Notes: a model not told the origin generated them from the letters alone. 64,000 nt of DNA from Rhexocercosporidium sp. MPI-PUGE-AT-0058 (GCA_020746875.1 JAGTJL010000018.1:1364001-1428000), one strand, 5' to 3'. Counted from the first letter of the stretch, positions 24,862 through 37,178 are shown. A program made the numbers and translations.

Positions 24862-26276
24862 TAGGGTGACTTCTCCCTCATTTTCTCTTTTTGAATTCCA
24901 ACTTCTTCCACATCATCTTTCATACAGTAGCTTGCAAAACCAGCTTCCCCTCGGTGCGGCAGCCAGAAAAAGGTCTAACCGTATACGCCTTAGTATGAGC
25001 AACTTAATTATCTTACTTTGACCAATCGCAATCACAGGTTTTTATGAGAGCGTAACTTAACACAAGATTAGTCCTCCTGGTGTCCCACTGTATTGTTTGA
25101 GATAGTCACGTAAAGAAAGAGTAGTTTGGGAAGAAAGCAGGAACTAGTTTAACTTATTCCTATGTGATCTACTCTCACAGCTACTTAAAGTCGTCCTAGA
25201 GCATTAGTAAATTTATTGCACATCAGCGCCTTCCTCGCGCCACTAGCTAAGAGCCTCAAGCGACGACTGCATGCCAGGATGATCTACCTCTACACACCCA
25301 GTACAGTATCTAACACATTCCTCTAATAGTGCCAATGCTCTAGCTTATAAATCAATAGATAAATTCCGGAACATGAATGAAAACACTGGACATATTTAAT
25401 TGTATCTTGAACATAGGAGGAGGATGTGAGTCATAGACAGCATTTCGAAGAGGTGCTTATCTTGCTTGAATAGGATTCGGATACTGTGTAAGAATCTAAT
25501 CCTCAATTTATTGCCGTTCTGGGCTGACTATACTACCATTATTCCCTTAACTTTCTAACAAGATAGCAAGCTTGTTTATGCTGGCCAACGTGTCATGGTG
25601 CTCGTCGCCAAGGACCTTCCTTCGAAGCTGGAGCATTTGGCGGTAAATCGGCTCCGCCTCGCTGTAGTTCCCTTGGCTGTTCAATACCATTAATGGGTCA
25701 GCTGTTTCCCATCCACACCTGCGCACTAATTTTAGTAGCGGAGATGGTGAGGGCGTTCAAAAGCAGATTCTGGTTTTGACTTGCGTCATCCTACAAGTAA
25801 TTCTGCTCCTGATTCGCATATCTTCTTTGGTTGCTACATAGCGTTATTATAGTTCTGCACCTGATTGATGGCAAGCTTTCCCACAATACTGTATAGTATT
25901 GTGCGCCAGACAAACTCCACAGGCTTCTCAACATAGAGACATATAGGTTTTTCCGTCATGGCATTAATGGAGATGCACTTTCAAGAACTACAACGAAATC
26001 CTTAGATCACCCCAAGCCTAAATCTCAATTAGGATGAACAGATGGTGATAATTTAATGAATAGCTGGCTAGCAAATAGTTGCCAACAATTGGATGGTTTG
26101 CGGCTAGGTTTTTGTGGCTAGCAGCGATGCAACTAATGCCGTAAGGCTGCAGCTGAGCTCTGTGGAAATAGGCGCCAGCATTGAATTTCGCAAACGTCTG
26201 CTAACTTTACGCCGCCTTAGCGATTCCATGTAGGAAGATCCCTTTTCCGAACGTTACTTGAATCTGCTCTTGAACG
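24862..26276. other. Gene-poor stretch with a TPR relic
   Basis: No intact gene. The only protein-like signal is the TPR remnant at about 25555-25700 (separate entry). The rest (24862-25550 and 25700-26276) shows no supported ORF or repeat. Confidence 0.4.
25555..25700 (-). pseudogene. Tetratricopeptide (NLR-type) remnant
   Basis: The minus-strand frame reads [20 protein letters not shown], followed by [15 protein letters not shown]. That is one unit of the kinesin-light-chain-like TPR array found at the C terminus of many fungal NLRs (pattern: EA...YR..L...LG.EH..TL.....LA). It has no start, no second complete unit and no neighbouring NB-ARC. It is therefore an isolated fragment of a lost gene, on the opposite strand to the nearby HET fragment. 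Confidence 0.55.
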
Positions 26277-26425
26277 ATGCTACTTCTAGCGTGCAACGAC
26301 AATGGCGACTTCTACCTAACCACGTTCTTTGGCGATGATATTCCTCGCTATGCTATACTCTCGCACACATGGGGAGCGGAAGAAGTCACCTTTGAGGATC
26401 TGAAAGATGACTGCGGCAAATCACG
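26277..26425 (+). pseudogene. Truncated N-terminal HET domain
   Basis: The ATG at 26277 opens a frame with the hallmark start of HET-domain proteins of the HET-E/NLR type: MLLLACNDNGDFYLTTFFGD, then YAILSHTWGAEEVTFEDLKD. After about 48 residues (near 26420) the similarity stops, and the frame runs into unrelated sequence that ends at 26498. There is no RIP damage in the preserved part. It is the amino-terminal stub of a HET gene, cut next to the end of the RHS-like pseudogene. Confidence 0.75.
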
Positions 26426-26543
26426 CCCTCCTGCTTCCCAATCGTCAATGGCATATTTAGAAACCCCCTTGGATATCTTTCCAAGGAGCAGGGGGTGAAT
26501 TTCGACTTCTGCAGTTATCCAGGCCAACCCTTCACTTCTCACT

Positions 26544-29500
26544 TCATTTACGCCCGCCCCACCACTCCTTAACCATATTCTCAAACGCAATCCTCGGTGC
26601 AACAGTAACCGCGCTCAAGGCCGCACCCCTGGCCCCAATGTAGAACGCTGTATCCTCACTAAACCCAATACTTTTCGCATATTCCCTAACCTTATCTCCA
26701 TACCCAGCAGCAACATCACTAATGCCCAGCCCCACATCCAGCGCCTCTCCGATATCCATACCACCGCGCGCCGCGTCCAGCAAATCCCCGGCAACAGGCA
26801 CATTTCCAAACTCGTCGAGCGCCGCGCCTGGATGTCTCCGGACATGGCTGCCTCGGCGGCAGACGCTTGTCCAATCACGGCGCCAACAAAGGGAACCTCT
26901 ACGATGAGTTTCCATAGCCTCGCGCTTGCGGTTTTGACATTGGCGTTGCTAACGGCGTGAGCGCTGGCCGGGGCGCAACAAGTGACTTTCTGAAATCGCT
27001 GTTATCAATCGAGCTTATCAACGGGTCAAAGCTGGCAAAGGACTCGTCGGGAATATCTGCATTCCCGGTTGGGTCGATGCGTCCGATGGGGTTTGCGTGG
27101 CAGTACAGATACACACTCAACCCGTCTCCGGTGCCGATGGGATCCACGTTGATCCAGCGGGCCAACTAGGGCGCATAGTAGCGTGCTCCGTGGTAGGAGA
27201 GGCCGCTTTCTTCGTCACGTTCTTTGGAGGTGAAGCGGTAGCGTTTTGGTGTTTCGGGGGTGGGTGTAGAGGCTTGATAGGTTGTGCTTCCATAGGGTGA
27301 GTACTCCTCGTATGAAAGGTCTTGGCTTCATCATCGAGCTCAATGGCGCTTGAGCCGTTGGGTGTCGCGATTTGGTAGCGGATTAGTCGCGGTCGAGCCC
27401 GGTCGGTACCAGCTGTGTCTTCTACTCGCGATTCTACTAGAGCGATTCTCTTCTTGTTGTCGAGGATGTGTAGCGTCTCTCGTTCGAAGGACGCGGATGC
27501 AGACTTCTTGCGGAAGAACTCGACGGATCCCAAGTAGAGACGCTCTTCAGTGAGGTTCTGTCCCCTCTCAATGACCTTTCGAATGCGCCGGCCCGTCAAG
27601 TCGTACGTGTAGTATGCTGTCCCACCGCCACCGAGATCTAGTTCCTTCATCTGGTCGAGATAGTCCCACTTCACATTCCCTGTTGCTGGCGAGCCACCCA
27701 AGTGTGGCATATACACCGTGTTCCCGTGCTCGTCATACACAAAGTTGTTCATCTCTCGACCGACAGCCGAGTAGCTGAGCCGGTTTCCAGTCTTGTCGGA
27801 TTCCGTCAAACTCGACTCTTGGTACGTAAAACTCCTCGTCCAAGTCCTCGAAGCCACATCGACCCTCGTATCCGAGCTATCATGCTTCATCTCAATCATA
27901 TTCGCCGTATCATCGTAAACATAGCGCTCAGTATATAGCCCCATAGCCGCAGCATCCCCGGGGTATGCACCGAACCGCTTGGAGTCGGAATTAGTGTAGG
28001 GCAGCGGTGGTCCAGGAGGTTGGCCGAGATGCTCGCGGCCTGTTGCGTTGATGAGCTGGTACAGCGCGTCGTAGGTGTACGCGTTGACCGGGCTGGCAAT
28101 GACGTTGCGGAAGAAGTTGGTTTCTTGCGCGTCGTCGACTACGTGTGTGACGTGACCCATAGGATCATATGTGTACTTTATATCCTGCAGCAAGTCTCGC
28201 ACGCGATTTGGCACATCGGCATTACGCCAGGTGTTTAGTCGTTTTAAAGCCTCAGTCTCCAGGTCAAACTCCGAGGTTGTGCGCACCCTGTTGCCGTAAT
28301 CTACAAGCATACGCTTCCCCATGGCATTATAGTCCAAATTCTCGACGAAACGGATCCAAACGAGTTCGTCAGAGGCCGAGTCATCCCGAACATTGTAGTC
28401 GATTGTGACCAGAGAGAGGTTGTTGTATTCGAGACGAAGCCTACTCTGTGCACCTCGCGCCGAGCATGGTAGCTGCGAGGTGAGTAGGCGGTTGAGCGCA
28501 TCAAACGTCGAAGACGCTCGATATATATCGCTTTCGAGTTTCGTATCGAGGACTGCTGTGAGAGCAGCTGTATCAAACGGTGTTCTTGGATCATTGGAGA
28601 GAATACTCTCCACTACCGCCCAATTAACCGTATTCTTGTACCCACGACACACTCTCTACGTCGTCTCAAGCGTATTCCCTTTGAAGTCGATGCGCTCCGT
28701 TGTCGACGCCATGGCCTGGTCTAGCATCATATACACGGTTCCGCGAAGATTATGCGCCTCCGCTCCTAGATGGCTTTCCCCGTATATAGTCCTATGGACT
28801 TGAACCTCCTGGTCAGGCCCATCAATGTTCAGTGCATCTCCGAGCACAAAAGTACGCACGAGCCTATTCACCTAATCGTAGCTCGATCGCACAATGTGCC
28901 CTCTATTGTTCCACGCACGCATCGGCTGGTTGAGCACATTGACCAAAATGAAGGACTGCCCCTTTTCCATCGATATGGTATGCAGAGGCCGACCGAGCAT
29001 GTCGTATTGGCTCTGGGTAACGACACGGCCTCTGTCATCTCCGTCCTGTATCATTGCGTCGCGAACTGCGAGTACGTTTCCAGTAATGTCCATTTCTGTG
29101 CGCGTATACAGCTTCTTTTCAGTACCATTGAGACGATGGTCTTCAGCGGCCACCTTGTTATGCGACATTGTTAGCACCGAATGACGGTCTGCCAATATGC
29201 CTTGGATGTACTCCGGAGTCAATGCCTCTTCAGCATCAGCGTCGAAGCGTACAAGGTCGTCTCCAACCTGGGATGTGTTGTCTCGCTTCCTTTTTACGGC
29301 AGTCCCAACCGCAGGACCCAAGGTATCATAAGCAACTTCATTTCGATTACGATTTGCATCCGTCATCAGACGCGGCTAAAGCACGCGATAGTCATTTCCG
29401 TTTGACAGAATAGTCCCGATTGAGTCTCTCTCACCAATTGTCTTCCTGTTGCCAATGGAGTCTATCGTGTCCACGACGAGAAGATTATAGTCGTCATATG

Positions 29501-32500
29501 TGACAGTAATTTCGACACCAAAAGGATTCCGAAAGCGTCTTGGGAGATAGAAGTTTGAGCGAGCGGCTTGGAGCTCTACAGTGAGATCACCTGCCTCGAG
29601 AGAGTAGAACTTCTCACCAGATGTAATCCAACAGCAATCGTCAGGGTCCGTAGGAAGAAAGACGCCCGAGGTTTTTAGGTCTGCACTAATGACGTATCCA
29701 CCCTCATCTGTAGATTTCCCAGTGAGTAAAGGCCGAAGATCTTGAATCAGTGCGCGGCCGTCCTTCTTGAGATGCTTCTCCAAGATGCTGGATGTGAAAG
29801 CAAGCTGATAGCTCTGCCCAGAAAGAGCCATGTGATCCATTTCCGTTAGAGGAAGGTTTCCGGTAAGGTCAAATTTCCGGAACAGGGTGCGAGATTGCTT
29901 CAACAAGCGCTTCTGAGGCACTGACATATCAGGGTCCTCTTCGAACCCGATTTCTGCGGTAGACTTGACAAGACTGAAGTCGTCTTTCGTCCATGTCTCG
30001 TAGACAAGGGGCCGTTCCGGATCTCCACGCTCAAATCCCGTCAACTCGAATGACTTGGCTTCGCACTGCGCTGGAACTCGGTAAGATCCTGGGTATAGCG
30101 TCTCGTCGTCGATTTTATTCCTCACCGTGTTCTCCGGGTACGTAATATACGTCTTCCGCTGCACTTCTCTGTCCTAGTCGGTTGGCAGCGACATGTCTGG
30201 TTTACTCCTTCCATAGCCTATTGTAACTTGTTTCAAAATTTGGCCAAACTCGTTCGTCTTCAAGACCATGGAATGTCGCTGCCCCTTTCGTATTGATGTG
30301 ATATCGTCTCGCGCACTGTCGCGTGTACAATGGCGCTCTGGGTGTCGGAGCGAGATTGGATCATATTCACGCTGAAGTTGGTCTCAGTCACAGTGTATGG
30401 TAAACCTGACAGATCTACTTCATTCTCGTCTGTACTCGACGGGGATGGAAGGTTATCGGTATACACTTCTTGCCGCAGCATTCTTCCTCTTAGGGCGCGA
30501 CAAGCATCATGCTCATCCTCTTACCCAATCTCGGGAAAAAGCACAGTATCCGGCAAGAACCACAGGCGCGCAACATCCTCGCTGAGCAAAGGGTCACGGA
30601 AGTACTCGTGCTCATAGTGCAGCGACAACGAGTTGCGATCTAGCAATGCGCCGACATGGAACCATGTCTTTGTGTGTACGGGCGGAAGATCGGAAGTGGG
30701 TGACATATTCACTCGTATGGTTTCTGAGACGTTCCCAGTGAGTGCAGAAATCTCGGCGGTATCCCACTGCTAGACCATGCCCAATCCGCGAAACTCACTA
30801 TCTTCTGGATCGTAGTATCCATGATGGTACGCATATGTACTAGCGAACATGCATTTACTTATCCGATCATAAGTTCGCACCGATTCTATCACGTGTACCG
30901 GAAACTGGAGTCTCGTAACCCATAGGTTTCCTGCTCTCTTGTCCTGGAGGTAGAACTTGGTAGACGGGGCATAGGTCACCTCTGTCACTGAACCGAGATT
31001 ATTGTCCACCCGAGTGAGGAGATGAGGTTTAGTGCTCATGAGGTCCAAATACCGCATCGCAATAGACTCAAAACTGAATAGAGATGAGACGACAAGGCAC
31101 GTCGTTCCATTGCCAAGCAGATCAGAGGCCGCGACGGAAACATTGTTGTCCACATGCAACAATGAATCCAACACTAGTGCATCGCTCCAGCCGTTGCCGC
31201 ACTGATTGAAGAACACCTTGGCGCCCTCAGAGTGCAGATAAATGACATCTGTCATTCCAGAGCCATCGATGTCAGCGAGCATGATGCGATTTGGCCGAAA
31301 GTCGTGAGGAAAGTCAAAGGCGGGCGATCTATCCATGGTGACTTTTGCACCAAAACGACCGAATCCCAGATTAGGCCAGTAGCAGATTTCTTTGTTGCAG
31401 ATGTGAACGATGTCTTGGAGTCCATCGCCGCTAATGTCGGCGAAATGTATGAATTCTTGTTGCGTGAAGGGTAACTGCGTAGGGCCTTCCTCTTCATCCG
31501 TAAACGTAGGAAAGTACTGTGGAGGGCCGAAGCCGTCTTCGCCGAGTGTCGAATACCAGACATCTCAGAGGGAATAAGCGCATCGGCAACTCCATCACCC
31601 TCCAGGTCAATGAGTTTTACTCGACTGTCAAAAAGATCAAGGTGGCTTATTGTGTTTTTCAACGGCGTAAATGGAAGCCAACCTTCCTGCTTGTCGTTTT
31701 CATAGAATCCAATGACCCCGGCGTCTTCGTCTTGGTAGAAGACGGAAGCCAGGCCATGACCGGCGACGTCGAGGAGCCACCATTGGGAGCTCGCAGTCAC
31801 ATTTGGCGTATTAAGGACGACCTCTAGGGAATCGACCATGGGCTTCTGAATCAAGCGCTCCTCGACATGTGCAGTATTGATGGGTGCCGTGTTTCGATTG
31901 AAGTACCAAGCCGAACCCCGTGTCGTTAGCAGTCCGGGGGAGCCTTCGCTATAGACATCTGCAACTGAACACCCTGGGAAGCCAGCCCAGCGGGGAAATT
32001 CTCCAGCACTGAAGAATCTACATCCTTGAGTTCAGGATCGAGAATTGGTTGCGAGTAAGTAAACTCCACCGGAGGTAGCAGCTTTTGGAAATAGCCACCC
32101 CCTTTTCTCCGGTACCCGCACTGTTGAGCAGAAGTTAGGAATGTGTAAACGCCACCCACCCCCGCTGCCGACTTTGCGTTATAGACAAAGTCGGTGGATC
32201 TCACCAAACAATCCACACCGACATCCGCCTCGGCCTTGAAATGGTGAAACGTGAGGAATCTCTTGCACAGCCTGCTAGTACGGATCTCGAATCCCGCACG
32301 ATAATGCGAAAAAGAGTCTTGTCGATGTGTCCATTCATGGGGTGTTGAAATGGGCGTGGGCTTTGATGCGTCATGCTCGCCATAGTCGAAGATAGCTTCG
32401 AGCAGCCAGCCAGCATTCTCAATCTGAGCTTGATCGAGCAATCGTGGTCGATTGCCATTCTCGTCGAGCAGAGGGGTGCGATTCCAATGGACGATAGATT

Positions 32501-32580
32501 TGAGATGGCGATTACTTGTGCGCTAGATATCATTCGCCAGTCCACGATTCCGAAGACGGCATTACGATATTCATGATGGT
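26544..32580 (-). pseudogene. RHS/Tc-toxin-complex (TcB-TcC-like) protein, broken
   Basis: Minus-strand homologue of the bacterial toxin-complex BC component: SpvB/TcdB middle domains, then YD/RHS repeats, then the RHS core. In order: a truncated N-terminal region near 32580; FG-GAP-like blocks at 31250-31850 (LIDLEGDGVADALI; ADIDGSGMTDVIYLHSEG); a midN block ending EFRGLGMV at about 30775; a midC block (KTWFHVGALLDRNSLSLHYE) at about 30640; RHS repeats 27330-29370 (YDPMGHV, YDALYQLINATGREHLGQ); and the core RWINVDPIGTGDGLSVYLYC at about 27100-27160. Then comes a short variable C-terminal segment ending at 26544. In-frame TAG stops lie at 30770, 30174, 29376, 28872, 28656 and about 27166, with frameshifts near 27.3, 31.5 and 32.2-32.4 kb. 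In bacteria such proteins encase and release a C-terminal toxin. No intact product is possible here, and I assign no activity to the C-terminal segment. Confidence 0.85.
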
Positions 32581-35362
32581 GGTGATCGATAGCTCGAATA
32601 GCAAGACCGCTCGGCGTTGTATGGCAGTCGCATATCAGCTCATCGACCATGGAACAGATCTGAATGTACAAGATCCAGAAGGAAGAACTGCGCTACTCCT
32701 AACTATTGAAAGCGATTGCGGTACCTACCGTATGGAGGAAGAAGCATACATTACCTTACTTCTCAAAGAAGGAGCCCGCATTAATCCAGACCCCGAAGTG
32801 GATTCCCCATGGCCAACATCACCACTTCTTGCGGCTATCCAAAGAAGAAGGGTTCAGGTGTAATGGTCTGTGCTCTTAGCGCTGATTGCGTAATCACTGC
32901 CCTTATAAAGACAGTGAGGGGGAAGAGGTAATCTTCTCTTCTTAGCAATTAGCTTTTATATAAATTAAAATATCACCAGCGAGTCTACAGCGCTTCTCTA
33001 GCTATTCTATCGTGTCATAGTCACCTCAGCGTGCCAGTGATTATTACATCAGGTCGTGCAGTTTCTACTTTCACACGGCGTAGATGTCAATATAGTTGTC
33101 GGTGGCGACACGGCTTTATGGCTTTCTATTTGTATTGGTCAACCAATTGTGGGTGCGCTTCTTGAGTATGGAGTTGATGTCAAGATTGATGAGGGGCGGA
33201 TATTCCCTACGGCTATTTCACACTCTCCTGAATCGGTGGAGTGACTGTTGGCTGAAGTCTATGGATACCCCCATCTGGAGAATTATTCCATTAGGGATCC
33301 AGCTTCTCAAGATGAGCTGCCTGACAATTCGGAGGCGAATGAGGGCTCTGAACCTTTCATTACAAGGTTGAGGGAGCTGATACGCCTTGACGGCAACCGT
33401 GCAGATCCTGGCAGATCAGTGGACAGTCTCTGTTCTAACTGTCAGTCCTTCAAGAAAAGTGCCGTCTCCCGAATATGGTTCTTCCACAGTGCAAACGATG
33501 AAGTTCTTAGCCAAACAGTACTGGATGGCTGTCCTCTGTGTCCGTTGATTAAGGACTGTCTTCCCGACTCCACTGAACAAGTACAATTGTTCTATTGCTC
33601 AACCCTAGCTCCGGGAGATACAATGTCTAAGAACTACTACGAAAGAATCCTTGTGCGGGGTCGGAAGCCTGGGCCATGGAAGGGACTGTACCAAGAGTAT
33701 GCGTACGGAGAACTACGCATTGCCGCCCTTGATGGTATGTGCTCAACTCCAGAAATTTCGGAGAAACCTCTGCTGTTGAAACTAGTTTGATTTCATACTG
33801 AGTAACATTGCAGATAAACTTGTAAGCACTTTGCTTCGAGCTGGTGGATTCGATAATAAAGCCACGGACTCAATCTGCTCATTGCAAATGATTGCACATT
33901 GGTTGCACACACGTTTAGTAAACTACAGTTCTTGCCACTTTTCACGCAATAAACATCCTATCCTCCCCACCCGAGTCATCGATGCAAGCTTAGCAGATGG
34001 ACCCGAAGATCCAAGTTTGTTCATCAGTGAGGGCCACCGCAGACTCTACACCTCATTAAGCTATTGCTGGGGAGCTGAGGAAAACCTATGCACTAATTTG
34101 TCAACGTTGAAGAGTTTTCAAGACTCAATCCCGTTCGAGAGTATCCCAAAAACAATTCAAGAAGCAATCACCATCACTCGAAGACTCGGTATACGTTATC
34201 TCTGGGTCGACACCCTCTGCATCATCCAAGACTCTAACGAAGACTGGCTCAGAGAGGCAAAAAAAACATGGCCAATATCTACCAGAACTGCGTCTTAACC
34301 ATCGCTGCCGCCGATGCCGTCGACTCCAAAGGCGGCCTATTCCGTCAGCGCCAACGTTCTGGAACCCACCCAGTCCCCTTCTCACCTCACATATCCCCCT
34401 TCAAGGATTCAAAACTTGTATTCGCATTCGGCGACCGTCAGGAAACCAATGATGGGTTGAGGTGCTCAAGCCGCCTCGACACCCGCGGGCGGGTCCTGCA
34501 AGAACAGCTCTTCTCCCCACGAACACTAGACTATTCATCTCAAGAACTATACTGGGAATGCTTTACATTAACCGCCTCGGAATCCCACCCTGCCGGTATC
34601 CCTCACGATTATGATCGCAATTTTGAGAGGAGATATTTTATGGAGTTGAAGATGAAAATTGCGGCGATTGATAAGAGTAGCGGTAAGGATAGAGAAGAGG
34701 AGAAGGTTAGAATGCATATGCTTTGGCAACATGTTGTGGGGATTTATTCGAAGAGTGAAGTGAGTAATGAGGGGGATAAACTTGCTGCGCTAGCTGGTGC
34801 TGCGAGTCAAGCTGCAAAGGTGCTTCAGGATAAGTTCCTTGCTGGGCTTTGGGTGAAATCGCTATGGCGAGACCTACGTTGGCGAGTCGAAAATGTCAAT
34901 TCGACCACTCCATTGTGTTCCCGTCCGAAGGAGTTCAAAGCTCAGAGCTGGTCGTGGGCATCGATCAAAGGACCCATCACCTACGGTTTCCCTCAAGGTA
35001 CCGGCTACGTTAAATATTATCCGTGCGTCCAAATTCTTGGATTTGGCGACGAGGTGGACTTTGAGTCAAACATGATATCTAAATTTATTAAAGTGAGAGG
35101 CATAATAGCGCCAACACTGAGGGCTCCTCCCTTGAAGGATGAGAGAATAAGTACTCAGGATCAGGTCGGTCAACAAAAGACACGGCCTCAACTCGATTCA
35201 AATCATGGCGCATATTGGAAACCGGATATCGCAGGGATTACTCATGACGATGCGCAATATTTGATTGTGGCTGCGTCTCATGGATGGGCTGTTTGTTTGG
35301 GTATCATGCCGACTAAACGGAAGAAAGATGAGTTTAATCGAGTTGGTTTGCAGGCGACTTGA
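32573..35362 (+). pseudogene. Ankyrin-HET gene with a TGA stop and an A8 frameshift
   Basis: Plus-strand exons: about 32573-32857, 33053-33734 and 33814-35362, with introns of 195 bp (GTGTAA...CAG) and 79 bp (GTATGT...CAG). All junctions keep phase. Exons 1-2 carry ankyrin units (YQLIDHGTDLNVQDPEGRTA; VQFLLSHGVDVNI). An in-frame TGA at 33242 then interrupts the frame, which continues without an ATG into a cysteine-containing linker (CSNCQSF...CPLCPLI). The HET domain follows in exon 3 (YTSLSYCWGAEENL; RYLWVDTLCIIQDSNEDWL). Directly after it, a run of eight A (34259-34266) shifts the frame by one. The rest, from 34268 (MANIYQNCVLTIAAAD) to 35362, is the usual HET C-terminal part. Two lesions suggest a recently dead gene, although the A8 site could be an assembly error or a slippage site. 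The 5' end is cut at the RHS pseudogene boundary. Confidence 0.75.
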
Positions 35363-36768
35363 AACCTCAGGTAATTACTCTAGTATGAAGATTGAGGAAA
35401 TATTAGCATAAGCAGGGATATTCAATAAAACCACAAGAAGAGTCGCTTCCGACCAACAGTGGTGAAGATATAACTGTCTAAATCTCGTGCAGAGTTTTCA
35501 AAACACTGCCCACAGCCTCCAACCACCACAAAAGCACCCAAAGATACTCTGCTGGCACTGGTAAATCCGTACAAGTCCTGGGAAGCCAGGATCGTACCAG
35601 AACAGAGCTACACGGACAAAGGGGTGGGAGAGATTCATGCATCGTTGATGCCGTGTTAAGGAAGGAGTCACACCAGGTCTAAGTGGAACTGGGTGATTCA
35701 TGTAGAGCGGGGTGGAGAATCAGCTGGGTAGGATCAAGCAGAGGTGGAGATTCATGTCAAGGTCTTGTGGCGCTAAGAGAATCATGCAAAGGGTGGTGGA
35801 GGATCAGCTGGGGTGATGCCACCTCCAGAAAGGTGTCAAACCAAGGTCTAGTGGCTCTGAGAGAGTCATGCAAATCCTAGCAAGGCAGAATTGATTGCAT
35901 CGGTTGCTAGAACCAAAACTGAACTGGTCAAACTGAGTCTTTTAATCAGTCCGCAAGAGTTAGGCTCAAGGCAGATAGAGGCAGGGGATTATGCCAGTGA
36001 GTAGCTTGTCTCACCCCCAAGCATGGCGTTAATCTAGCCAAACAGGAAGATATTCCAGAGGATGGTCTGAGTAGTGCTCAGCTCATGTTGTCACTTAGCA
36101 TAAGGCGAGCTGGCCGTGCAAGGAGTTGCCCTAGTGAAAGGGGTCGATTGCTCAGCTCATACTCTCCTTTAGCATAATGCGGGTCTGTCTACAGGGACAG
36201 GATCTGCCGGCGAAGCGGGGTGAAGTAGCGCTGAACTTCTACTAAGTGTGATGTGAGTCGGGCTACCGGGACAGGATCTGTAAGGAACGGGGTTTGCATG
36301 ATTTGTTGTGAAGCAGTGGCACGGGAAGAAGAGCAGATACGTCAGCTCAATGCTCCCCAGATCATGCCGTGAGCCAATGTGTGCATGACAATGTGAGGTG
36401 GAGTTTGCTGCCAGCGCTTCTTATGCCCCGCTCCACCGTGTAATTGAGGTGCTGTTTAGGGAATCTGCTCCTAACGGGCTTGGTGCCAAGTATCACACGT
36501 CAACGAGTTGGGTGACGCTTTTTGGGATGCGTGGAACGGGAGTGAAGCGACGAGGGTATTTTTTTTTGGAGGAGTTCCGGTTTGGGCTGTTCATGAAGGC
36601 TGAGTAGAGACCGGATGTGTTTGGGCAAGAAATAGAAGGAAGGTACTGGAAGGTATCTTAGGCCACAGGATAAAATTAGGATGTTTAATTGTATCAGACG
36701 CTACCCCCTTTGAGCCGGTTTCCAATCTTGGAGCTTGGGCTGGCTATGAAACTCAAGAGGGCCTTCGG
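35363..36768. repeat. Gene-free stretch with diverged G-rich tandem repeats
   Basis: Between about 35690 and 35885 a unit of roughly 95 bp recurs: (g)attcatgcaaaggg, then tggagaatcagctgggg, then caaggtctagtggctctgag. A second, looser repetition at 36060-36300 alternates gctcagctcat...tagcataa and gggacaggatctg. The short plus-strand ORF across the first array (35683-35880) is a by-product of the repeat. No gene is supported in this interval. Confidence 0.5.
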
Positions 36769-37170
36769 ATGAGATTGACCAGCAGGAGGGATATGTGTAT
36801 ATCTATGAGGTTCAAGGAAACAGCAATCGGCCCATCAGAAGTTCGTCTTATTACACGTGTAGAGGATCCCTATTCTTGGCATTTCCTACCAGCAAGAACA
36901 GCAGCCAGTCAGCTCCATCATTTTCAAGTCTCAGTGATGTACGATCAGTTTACTGCTGTTGAACTTCTAGCCCCCAAATATGCCAGTTTCAAAGATGCAG
37001 TCACACCGCTGCGTCTGCAGCCTAAGCGATCCCCACAAATCATAGGCAGCAGTGCGGCGCGGGGTTTCGAGCTAAAATCTCACATCTACTACCTTCGGAA
37101 TGTTTCTTCGCTCACTTCAATGTGGATAACCATCCTTCGACTATATTCAACTATTGAAAGAGTTAACTAG
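36769..37170 (+). CDS. Unknown short ORF sharing a motif with the ORF at 49501
   Basis: 133 codons starting with ATG at 36769. Residues about 24-45 (PSEVRLITRVEDPYSWHFLP) are closely similar, also at nucleotide level, to the ORF at 49501 (PSEVRRILRAEDPYSWQSLP). After this block the two diverge. It ends right at the start of the NACHT-ankyrin gene, so it may be an upstream remnant rather than a gene of its own. I do not recognise the family and assign no function. Confidence 0.35.
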   Translation: MRLTSRRDMCISMRFKETAIGPSEVRLITRVEDPYSWHFLPARTAASQLHHFQVSVMYDQFTAVELLAPKYASFKDAVTPLRLQPKRSPQIIGSSAARGFELKSHIYYLRNVSSLTSMWITILRLYSTIERVN

Positions 37171-37178
37171 TGGTCACA

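Noticed and set aside
27097..27553. Plus-strand ORFs across the RHS region (and others from 28020 to 31827)
   Set aside because: They are antisense shadows of the minus-strand RHS/Tc-like sequence, which carries the recognisable domains.
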